A DNA stretch of 64,000 nt, from NCBI RefSeq assembly GCF_000002075.1, contig NW_004798201.1, forward strand, positions 1-64,000. Direction: 5' to 3'. This DNA is from Aplysia californica (Eukaryota; Mollusca; Gastropoda; Aplysiida; Aplysiidae). The notes beneath the pieces are model-generated. The model saw nothing but the letters and a program-made list of their open reading frames with translations, was not told where the DNA came from and made no database searches. Below are positions 47,743 through 60,000 of this stretch, one piece after another. Positions within the stretch are counted from its first letter, which is position 1, and every line of letters starts with the position of its first letter. A program made the translations under genes and the position numbers.

Positions 47743-50700
47743 CAATGACAAATCCCAGAAAATAATGATTCTAAAACAAACGTGTTTGTAGGATGCACTT
47801 GAATTAGTTTACTAGTAACTTCTCAGGGTGTGTGTGTGTATGCGTGTTAGTGTGTATGTGTTTGTGTGTGTGTGTGAGCAATGACAAATCCAAGAAAATA
47901 ATTATTCTAAAAAACAAACATGTCAGTAGGATGCACTTGAATTAGTTTACTAGTAACTTCTCAGAGTGTGTGTGTGTGTATGCGTGTTAGTGTGTATGTG
48001 TTTGTTTGTGTGTGTGTGTATGTGTGACTGTGTTTGTGTGTGTGTATGTGTATGTCTGCAGATCATCTACTCAGAGCATGTCCTCAAATATACATGTGCG
48101 AGAGTGTTTGTGAGAGCACTCAGGTGTGTGTGTGTGTATGTGTGTGTGTGTGCGTAGAAGGACCCTCGGCAACATTTTGGAGAGAGCAACGGAGCATCAA
48201 TGGACATGTCCAGAGTGCAGGGATGTTGCTTCCTGAAACAAGAACAAGAGTGTGCGTGTGTGCGTGTATGCATGCCTGAGAGAACACTCATATAGGATGT
48301 GTGTGTGCATATCTGTACGTGAGAACACTCATATAGGATGTGTGTGTGCATATCTGCACGTGAGAACACTCATAAATGTTATGTGTGTGTGCATATCTGC
48401 ACGTGAGAACACTCATATATGTTATGTGTGTGTGCATATTTGCATCTGAGAACACTCACATGTTATGTGTGTGTGCATATCTGCATGTGAGAACACTCAT
48501 ATAAGTGAGCATATTATGTGGACGTTCCACTCACCGGATGGTCAAGGTGCTCATGACGATGACCACGTTGTTTCGGATGGCCGGGAATTCTGCCTCCTCC
48601 AGCTCGCGGGCGAGAGCGGCGATCGTTTTCTTGGCCAGGCTCTCATCCACCAGACACAGTTTGCCTTCAACGCACACACAAAAACACTATTCTTAGTTTA
48701 GGTACGACTTTTTTTAAAGCTTTAGTAAGAGTTTTATGGCACTTGCAACACAATAAGGTCATATAAGAGCTGAAGATAAGAGGTATTACCAACGAGTAAC
48801 ATACAAAGCAAAGAAGTAGGAGAGAGTTTTAGTTTTAGTAAGAGTTTTACGGCACTTGCAACACAATTAGGTCATATGAGTGCCGAAGATTAGAGGTGCT
48901 ACTAGAGAGTAACGTACAAAGAAAAGTAGGAGAGATAGAGTCAATAGATGTCTGTTGGGAAAACAGGAGCAAACCACACCAGAGCAACCGTCAACCATCC
49001 ACCACTATGCTTAACCCTATCCGTACGTCATGTTTTACCATCGTATCCATACGATGTGGGGAACTCTGTGCCACCACTTTCCAAGGAGGAAATTTACTCA
49101 TTAATCCGATTCGTATGCTTTTTCAAAGCAATCTGTCAAAATGATTTTTTGAGAAATACTGAAAGTTTCAAAGAGATCTTCGTACTACAAGTATTATAAA
49201 AAGTGAAGAATACAACCCCGGGGGTACAAAATGACCCCAGGGCGTATAGATAGGGTAAAAAAATTATTTTAAAAGATTCCTGACAAGGAATACTGAAACA
49301 GCTTACCTAAGGTAATAAACGCATGCGACCTCAATTTGTTGGACATCTTTGAGCCCCGGAACTGCGACAACGGCTGCGAGAACTGGCTACTCCTCTGTGA
49401 CGAGAGCTCCTCTTGCGAGTGCTGCTGCTGGCTGTTGGAAACATTCTCCGCAGTCCCTTTGTCCCCAGATTGGCCGGCGCGCGAGCCAGAAGAGTTCTCC
49501 TGGGAGTCGGATTCGTTTGTGTGGTTGTTGTTGTCGCTTCCGTCTGACGCCTGCGTGAGAGTTACACGATCGCCGCTGTTTCCTGCAAAAGTAAATATTA
49601 CGGAACCATGATTTGGAATATTTTGGAGAAATATGGAGGCAGCAAAGTCATCGGAATTAGGTCTCACGTGTATCATCGTCAACATTTATTTCCACCAATC
49701 AAATTTCCTGTTTCCTGTTGACAGTCACTGCAGTGGAACCCATAAGGAGCACGAGGCAGGGGTAGGCCACGGGAAACATGGAGGAGATGCGTGGAAAGGG
49801 ACATGAGAGAGATGAAGCTCACTTGGAAGGAGCTTGGAAGGATGGCTCAGGACAGAGATAAATGGAAGGAGCTTGTATGTGGCCTATACCCTGCCAGGGG
49901 TGAAAGGCATTGATGATGATGATGATGATGATGTTGTTTTTTTTTTTTTTTCTGGAAGCGTAACACTTACTTATAATTACTACCATGATGACATATTTTG
50001 AAGGTAGCTTATAAATATCCAGCACCAATTCGAGACGTGGTACCAAAAAAATTAAATAAATTAAATAAAAAATATCATATTTACTACCTGGGCAACGAGA
50101 TGCTGACAGTGTCTACTATAAATGCAAATCACAAGAAGGGAATCGAACTTGAGTCTTACATGTGATGGTGAAACGCCTAACCCGTATACCGTATTATTGT
50201 GAACCACCTGGAGCCGTCAGGGAGTGGGCTCTATAGCAGCGATCTTTAACTATGCAGGGTTCCCACTCATCAAGAAGAAAAAATTTCTAGGGTTATTTCA
50301 CGGGCGCCTCATAGATTTTGTAACCATTTTCAAAGTGATCTTGTTGTTTTTTTAAGATGACAGAGCTAGGAAGAAGAAATGAAGAGAAATGCAAGATAAA
50401 TTTGTGACATGGCCATGTTTTTTTAAAGATGACAGAGGTAGGAAGAAGAAATGAAGAGGTAATCGCAGCTAATTAGACCACAGAGAAATGCAAGAGAAAT
50501 TCCATGGAGAATCCCTTGTCCTGGGGTGTCAAAGACAGGGGTCGTAAGAAAATTGTAATTGAACAAAGTCGCGATCCCGCCAAATTCATAATGATGGGCA
50601 GCCCTTTGGTTTCCCTGCTTTCTCCTGTATATTTTCGTTTTCATTCATTTTCATGGTTTTCCTGACCATGAATTCTAAAAATGAAGTTCCCGTTTTTTTC

Positions 50701-53700
50701 CCCCAGTTGAGTGGGAACCTCGATTATTATTCTCTCTCTTTCTAGCCCTTTTTAACTCCCAGTGGAGCAGAGGCCATCAACAACATTACTATAGCTGAAG
50801 CCTGTCCTGTGCATCCTTTTCTAGCTGTTTCCATGATGTCCCCGCCTTTTCCATTTCTGCTTCTACCGCTCTCCTCCATGTCATCTTTGGTCTTCCTTTC
50901 TTACGTTTTCCTTGTGGATTCCACGTCAAAGCCTGTCTGATGATGTTTGTCGGGGGTCTCCTCAGGGTGTGTCCAATCCATTTCCATTTCTTCACTTTTA
51001 TGTCTTCCTTTACTGGCCTTTTGGGTTGCTCTTTCCCACAGTAGAGCATTTGTGACTCGATCGTACCACTTGATCCCCACTATTTGATTATCCTTATGAA
51101 CATCTTACCCAAGTCGGAGATGCAGGGAGCGGCTATGACGGACTGGATGAGGAGAGCGGCCCGCCGCGGCATCCTGGTGGGACACATCTGACACACCTCT
51201 CCCAGCGTGAACATGTAGCGAATCAGCTGCTCCTCATCCACAAACTGATCTAGAACGAGAAGACAAAATGAAAAAGTCAAGCAGGCAACTTGACAGAGTT
51301 AAGAGAATTCCTGAACAAAAAGCATACTCTCGTAATTCCCAAATGAGATAGAGGGGAGACTTGTATTTTATTCGGTGCACAGTAACGAAATTAATTATTC
51401 CGTTTAAAACAGCTCAAGATGTTGTGCAAGAATGCAGTCACTATTAATTAACAGAATGATTCTACAAGAATTTGTTACAAAAGATTTCAGAACTCTTGAC
51501 AATAACTATAATCAAAAAGGAGGAAAAAAATCTAGGAAAAGTAATACTTTACTTTTACTTTTCCGATCCAGCGGCCGTTTGGGTTATGGAAAAGTCATAC
51601 AGATTCAAACAAGAGAAAAAAAAAAAAAGGGGTAAAAATCAAAAGTATAGCACAAAAATGGTCCTGTTGTTGCTGATGCTAATTTGTTGATTTAAATTTA
51701 AAGCATACCAGCAAGATAACAGTCACATTTCATTGTGCTCCTCATCCACATAACAGTCACATTTAATTGTTCTCCTCAACCACATAACAGTCACATTTCA
51801 TTGTGCTCCTCATCCACATAACAGTCACATTTCATTGTGCTCCTCATCCACATAAGTCACATTTCATTAGGAACAAGCCAGGAAAATAGGAACATAAGAA
51901 GAAAAAAAATAATAAAAGAGTGGGTCACACAAGAGCGTCTTCCAACCAACCACACAAAAGAGTATGAAAAGCTGAACAATTAAATAAAGAGTAAAACAAA
52001 ATTTCTCCTTTCTTTATCGTGTTAAACTCCCAATAAGGACGCCGTGTTTCCCCATAGTGCTTCCCCCCCCCCGTGTGGATTTTTCTGAAAAACGTTGATT
52101 AAAGGCACAAAAAATGTAAATTTTAAGTTACCACGGACTCTTAAGCTAAGGAAATAACTAATCTTTGGTGACCATTTTCTCACTAATTTGACCTCTGAAA
52201 ACAGGTGACCTCCACCTCCTTCATTCGCAAATATCTCGACTTGTACTCAAGATAAATGGATATTGCTTCCTCCAAATAAAGACAAGAGAACAAGCTTTAA
52301 GATGATACTAATAACTCTACATGCCCAAAAATTGACGAGAATAGGCAGACAAACTGCCAGGAAAGGGGCTAAAAGGAAGGAAGGAAGGAAGGAAGGGAGG
52401 GAGGAAGGAAGGAAGGAAGGAAGGGAGGGAGGGAGGGAGGAAGGAAGGAAGGAAGGAAGGAAGTAGGTTGGTAGAAATGTGTTACCCTGACTACTGTCTG
52501 TGTTGAGGATGACACTGGACATGTAGGACGAAGGAAAGAAGGGAGGGAGGAAGGAAGGAAGGAAGGAAGGAAGGAAGGGAGGGAGGAAGGAAGGAAGGAG
52601 GTTGGTAGAAATGTGTTACCCTGACTGCTGTCTGTGTTGAGGATGACACTGGACATGTAGGACGAAGGAAAGAAGGGAGGGAGGAAGGAAGGAAGAAAGG
52701 AAGAAAGGTAGGTAAGTAGGCAGGTAGGCAGCAGCTAATTGAGTAGGTTGGCAGAAATGTAGTACCCTGTGTGCTGTCTGCGTTGAGGATGACACTGGAC
52801 ATGTAGGAGTCACACTCAGACATGAGCTGAGCGCCCCAGGCTTGCTTCTGACGCTGGGATGCCTCACTGTCCAGGCAGTTGTGCAGCTGAGAGAGATCGC
52901 GGGAGGGAGGGGGGGGGGACAAGAGCGCAACATGTGGGAAAGATGAAACATTTCTAAAAAGTCAGTTTTAGTTTTAGTTTTAGTAAGAGTTTTATGGCAC
53001 TTGCAACACAATAAGGTCATATAAGTGCCGAAGAATAGACGTGTTACAAGAGAGTAACAAACACAAAAAAGAAGGAGGAGAGAGAGATAAGGAAGACAGA
53101 TGTTTGACAGGAAAGAAGAAGCAAACCACACCAGAGCACCCGCCAATCACCCTCATTAAACTTTTTTTAAAAGTCAGTGAAGAACAAAAGTTGACAAAGA
53201 GGAGAATAAACGACATCCTCTTTGCTGGGGACTACCCAAGTGACATTGGCACAGTTTATAATTGAACCTTGTAAACAATATGGAAGTGGATATTTATACG
53301 GCAGGCCGTCGAAAAATCGGAAATGATAATTCCACAGCACATAAATTCAGGAAATCAGAACATCCGGCCCATTTATAATTAAGCCTATTATTATAATCTC
53401 TTTTCCATAAGTAACGAATAATTATAGATACAATTTAAAATACCTGTATGTTTAGTTAACAATGTTTATCCTTTGCTATCATTTTGTGCATTATGGACAA
53501 TGATGAAATGTTTTGTGTGATTGTAACGAGAGTGAGAGATGCACAATTTATTTTGGGCTAGCAAAATGGAGAGAAGACTGTTTTTTTTCCAACAGTTGGG
53601 GTGTCCATTTGCAGATGGGATCGGGTCGGGTCGGGTAGGTATGATCACCCAACTCCTCGCCTGGAAAACAAACACAATTTTAGCATTGATACACTTCAAG

Positions 53701-54031
53701 CAGAGCTTATGCCGTCGAAATATCAATTCCGACCTTTAGACTCAAGGCGTCATACCGTGTTATAGGTATCACTTCCGATGTTCAGACAGCATGCCGTGGA
53801 AATATCAACTATGATTTTCAGATGGCATGCCGTCTGCCGTCGAAATATCGCTACCCAAACAATATTGACCGGATAGGAACAAGGAGAAAAAGGACCTTCC
53901 AGAAAAAAAAAATATTAAAAATTCGTTTTTGTTTTCGTAAGTGTTTCGCGGCCCTTGCAACACAATAAGGTCATATAAATGCCGAAGACTAGAGGTGTTG
54001 CAAGAGAGTAACAAACAAAACAAACACAAAA

Positions 54032-54063
<32 letters not shown>

Positions 54064-57000
54064 GAGGGGAGGGAGATAAAGTGAAAGATTTTTTATAGGA
54101 AAGAAGGAGCAAACCACACCAGAGCATCCGCCAACCATCCACATGCAGGAGAAAGAGAACAGCAGGCGTACCAACTTTTTCAAAACCCAATCAGGGAGTC
54201 CAGCGTTATAACAACAAAAATATACATAACAAACAAAAATTATATCAAGTGGGAATGGGTTTTTTTCGGCACAGTGTATGTGTGATAAGGATCTCAAATT
54301 CCCAGTCGCCGAATCCCGGACAGCGGTAGAAAATCCAGGAAGTATGGCTGACTTACCTGGGACACCGTGATGACCATTCTGGCAATCAGAGCAAATGGGT
54401 ACGAAAACTGGTGGAGTCGATTCTTCAGGTCATCTGAAAACACAAAATCATAACCTGTCCATGAATTTCTCTGACTTAAGATAGCAGTTCAGCCTTTCGA
54501 ATCGAAAACCAAGTATACGTAAATCTAGGGGAAATCAATTTTTAAAAAATAGGATTTGGTTTAAGCGAAAATGTACACATCCGTCTATCTTAGTCTGGGA
54601 CTGATATCGCGACGTTCAATTAATATATACAAACACTACTGATCTCAGAAACGCTTTGACCAGTGCATGTAGATATCTTTTTTTACAGTTTGTGACAATG
54701 TTTGATTTTATCAGATAGTAGGTTTTCAATTCAAACAACTGGGTAGCTGTTAAACAAATGTTCATGCCAACTGACTATGCAAAAAAAAAAAATCCTGAAC
54801 TTTTCAGACCCCCATAAAAACGTGCGCACAAAGACTCAAAATTCACCAATCATATTGTCTAATAAATCTTGAACCAAGACTATTTTTATACAAATGCCAT
54901 AGGATATGTACAAAGATGAAAAATAAAATAAATACATTACATCATTCGTACTGTTTTATACATCCGGGTTTACGGATTTATCTCGCAAATCAGTACTACT
55001 GTTCATGTCTTTATCACACACTGGAGGCTCCGTAAAAATTTCAAACACCGCATGGTAAAACTGTGCTTTCACAACCAGCCTCAAGAATTTCCAGCTCTGC
55101 AGTTTCACAGAGCAAAAGGTTTGCTCCAGTATAGTTGTGAAAACGTTTTACCAGTTCATGTGAGTCTGTTCCCGTCGTTTTATGCAAGAAAAATTTTGAA
55201 ATTATGCAAACTGAGCCCAAAAATGTGAAATTATGCGATTGTTTTTTTTTTACAACAAAGAATGATCATCACCATTATCCAGTGCCAGATCTGCGACAGA
55301 CATTGGCGATGATGGTTCTCCATTCATTCCTTTGCTCGGATGCTCTCAAAAAAGCTACGTTTCCCTGTTACCCATTCGTTTAGGTTACCCAAGTATGTTG
55401 TTCTGGGCCTTCCCCTGCCTCGCTTGTCCTCAATTTTGCCAGTGAGAGCTAGATGTTCAAGACCCTTATGTCTATTTATGTGTCCCAAAAACTGCATTTG
55501 TCGTTTCCTGATTGGTTTTTTTTGGTTTGTTTTTGTTAAGTGTTTTACGCACGGCATCACTTTTCGCCCGATTCTGTTACTTTTAGTTAGCGTGACTTAG
55601 CAGCCCGCTAAGTCATTTCATTTTGAAAGGATTAGGCGGGGGAGGGGAGGGAAAGAGCTACTACTGCGGAAGGTAAAGTCTACAATCCCAGAAAGCAGTT
55701 TCACCTAGCAAGCCCGTGATGGCCTTTGAGGGCATGGACTTGGCACAGCTGCTCAGAACACACAGCACATCGGTCCACTTGTCGCAGGACGCATCAGCTG
55801 TTGGGAGACACGACGTGACGAAGAAACTCAATTAAGAAATTTTAAAACCCATAAAAATTACATTAAATAGACAAATATAAAAAGGGAATTAAAAAAAAAA
55901 AATAATGCAAATCTTAAGAACTTACATTACAAGAATTTCTACAATATATACAGAAAGTATTAAAACTTGTACAGATTCTTCAGCACTGCAAGACACACAG
56001 GGCCCTGAGACAGGAAACGTGGCCAACCTCACTGACGCTGCAAGAGAAGCTATACGGGCCGCCAGATGAACTGAGCAGGACGGCCCAATTTATGACAGAT
56101 ACCAGACTTCAAGTGTGATGCGATCGAGAAGAATAAGAAGTACAGATTTTACCAGAAAGAGATGAGGAGACTGAAGTAAGAAATCTTAAAAATCATCATC
56201 TTTTTGTGATATTCACTCCGAAACACAGTGCAAGACACAGACTAACTAGACCACGACAACATAATACAAATTTAAGTGAAATTACTTTTTTTTTTTTTAA
56301 ACCTTGCAATGTAAAAAATGTAAAGATATAAATTACATCAAATAGACAAACATAAAAACGGAATTAAAACAACAACAACAACAACAACAAACAAAAAAAA
56401 AAAAAAGAAAGAAAGAAAGAAAGAAAGAAAGAAAAAAAGAAAAACCCACCAAATCTTAAGAATTTACACATTGCATGAATGTACATAAATTACAGAAAAT
56501 TTAAAACTTAAACAGATTTTACCGAAACAGATAGGGATAACAGTAACACATGACATCAGAAGAGATGGGTTTAAAAAAAAAAAAAGTTTTAGTAAGAGTT
56601 TTACGGCACTAGCAACACAATAAGGTCATATAAGTGCCGGAAATTAGAGGTGTTACAAGAAAGTAACAAACATAAAAAAAGAAGGAGGGGAGAGATAAGG
56701 ACGATAGATGTTTGATAGGAAAGAAGAAGCAAACCACACCAGAGCACCCGCCAACCACCCACAGAAGAGATGTGGAAATGGCATGCCAGACCAGAGCTCC
56801 TTTCAATCACACTACAAAGACATGAGACAGGATGAGCGTTCGTTTTAGTAGAGGTTTTACGGCCCTCGCAATTGCACAACGTCATATGAGCGCCATACAG
56901 GATGAGACTTTGCTTGTTCATTATTTAAGAAGAATTAGTTCATGATTATGTCAACTTTTTCCAAACATATGTTTTTGTACGTACAGTCTAGCACACACAC

Positions 57001-60000
57001 ATAGCAAAATCAGTATGACGCAGGAGTCTTATCTTTTCGTTACATATGAATATCGTTATAAACTTTTTTTAAATACAGAAAATATACATGTATAAGAACA
57101 AATTTTGGACCTAAGAATCTGTTCCTTAGATGCCTGTTTCGCCATGTGCATCCTAAATGTATATATATATATATAGACTACAGGGGTGAAAACGACGGTA
57201 GTCACAAACTGAAAATCATGAGGGTACCAATTTTGAATGCTTGTTGACTCATAACTGTACTTCTGTTCATCTGTTGGTTGGTTAATGGTGTTAGATTTAC
57301 AATTCAACAACACTTAACAATAAACCAGCAGTCAAACAAATATGAAGTTAAGAGTCCATAAGCTTTTAAATTGGCACCCTCCCTTACAATTTCCAGTTTG
57401 TGACTACCGTCGTTTTTCCCCTGTGCTCTTCATATATAATGTTCAAATCTTCAAAGGCCGACCTTCTGTGAGGGAGTCCACAGTCTTCCAGTGCTCCACA
57501 ATGAAATCATGATCCATTTTGACGTTCACCTTTGACATCTCAGCAAGCAGCATCCAAGCAGCCTGATGTGTAGGCGAAAATATACAAAATAACATGCACA
57601 ATACCAATGTCTACAGAAAGTTGCCACAGCTATTGAGCTGTGGTTTTAGTTTTTGTAAGAGTTTTACGGCACTTGCAACACAATAGGGTCATATAAGTGC
57701 TGAAGCTTTGAGGTGTTACAAGAGAGTAACAAACACAAAAAAGGAGGGGAGATAAAGACGATAGATGTTTGATAGAAGAGAAGGAGCAAACCACACCAGA
57801 GCACCCACCAACCACCCGCGAGCTGTAGTTTAAGGGGAGTCAATGTAAAAATGACAACACTCAATCACAAGCAGACAGAGACAGTCATAAAATTGTAAAG
57901 ATAAAGAAGAAAACCACACCACAGGGACCATCAGCTACTGGCATCTTTAAAATACTTTTTAAAAAAAAAGTGTTTTACAGCACTAGCAACACAATAAGGT
58001 CATATAAGTGCAGAAGATTAGAGGTGTTAAAAGGGAGTTACAAACACAAAAAAGAAGGAGGAGAGATCAGGACGATAGATGTTTTATAAGAAAGAAGGAG
58101 CAAACCACACCACAGCACCCGCCAACCACCCACTAGCATCTCTAGAAAAGAATTATATATGATGATCATAGCAACCAAAAGCTAAAANNNNNNNNNNNNN
58201 NNNNNNNNNNNNNNNNNNNNNNNNNNNNNNNNNNNNNNNNNNNNNNNNNNNNNNNNNNNNNNNNNNNNNNNNNNNNNNNNNNNNNNNNNNNNNNNNACAT
58301 TTTCCCGCAGGTTTGGGAATTTTAATAAAATTTTTATTTTTGATTCAACACCGTTCACGCCATTTAAAGAGAACGTTTTTGTGTGGATTTTACTGAAAAA
58401 CATGGATTAAAGGCACAAAAATGTAAATGTTCAGTTACCACGGACTCTTAAGCTAAGGAAATAACTAATCTTTGGCGGCCATTTTCTCACTAATTTTACC
58501 TCTGAAAACAAGTGACCCCCACCTCCTTCTTTCGCAAATATCTCGACTTGTACTCAAGATAAATGGATATTTTTTTCATCCAAATAAAGACAAGTGAACA
58601 AGCTTTAAGATGATACCAATAACTCTACATGCCCAAAAATTGACGAGAGCCTGCCTCACAAATGATTAGAGAGATTGAAAGAAAGGAGAAAATGGTGTGA
58701 TACTTTCAGATATGTCTCTGAAATTGTCATCATCGTTATTATTATTACCATAAAGCGCCATATTCAAAACAGACATCAGTAATCATAGTTTGATATCTAT
58801 TTGTGAGGTGATAAAATGATTTATCGCAATCCAAGAATGGAGATATCGACCAAAAATCGACACTGGGGTCAGATTAATAGATAAATAGATAACTGACGCT
58901 ATTTTCTTTAAGTCTAACATGTCTTTTAGTATTCCATACTAACAAACTGTACCAACTTCACCTACAAAGTTGATGTATCAATTTCCATTAAGCAGAAATC
59001 CGAGAAGTAACTCATTTTGTCAGCACACCTCACATTTCTTGGCTCAGGTGTCATAAATAACATAACATACCTGATCATTTGGGCCACCCACGTGGCTTTC
59101 CAGCGCAGACACCATGGACTGTTTGAACTTTTTCAATCTGGCCCAGTGTTGACAAGCTTTCTGGAGATGGCGTCTGAAAAAACCCCCAACCCCAGCAGAG
59201 AAAGCTAATGATTTCTGAACCTGGTCTTTATTAGAAAAAAGGTGAAAGTTGAAAGTTCTGTTTCAGGCCTGGCGCTCATATGACCGTAAAACCTCACTAA
59301 AACTAAAAAGTTTCCGGCTCCTTATGAAGGACATTGTATTAGCCTTGGCAAAGGTATTTTATCCCATCTTCCTCAAAAGTTCAAAGTTGCAGATTAGTAC
59401 TATGTACTAAGTAAAGAATCAACATGACGTGAACATGCTGCAACACTGTACATCATCCCCTTTGAGGAAAAGAGAGGCTAAAGTGAAATAAATAGGGTTA
59501 GAAAATTATTTGCAAACATTCCATCAAAGGGGACATGCAACAACAAATAAAACCCCCACTATATCGCCATCTTTAATATCTTAAATGAATGGCTATTGCA
59601 CATTAAAATCCAACAATTATACTAACAATGAAATTGTCAAATAATGCAAAAAAAATAAAAATAAAAAAATAAAATAAAGCAACAAATTGTATAACTAAAC
59701 AAACTGAACATTATATTTCTTTAACATATTACTCAAAACTGGTATTCAAATGTGTTAATCCTATTGCTACATTGGGACAACTTTTTAAAACTATAATTAT
59801 ATTTAATCATAGTTTGCACAGGTCACCATTTAATGTCCCTGGAAATATTTGCCAGTCTTACCTTAATGCTTCACCTCCTTCTTTTGAAATGATGTTCAGC
59901 AGAGCCCATTCAACAGCAGCATCAGAACTCCTGATAAACAATAAAAAAGGGAAAGTTTTGCTTGCAGATTCATCTTTCCAGTCGATGAAAAATTCCAAAT

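Noticed and set aside
52247-53146. Pro/Ser/Leu-rich frames of 91-176 residues
   Set aside because: Read-through of GGAA tracts. Only the exon 9 part (52766-52886) is coding.
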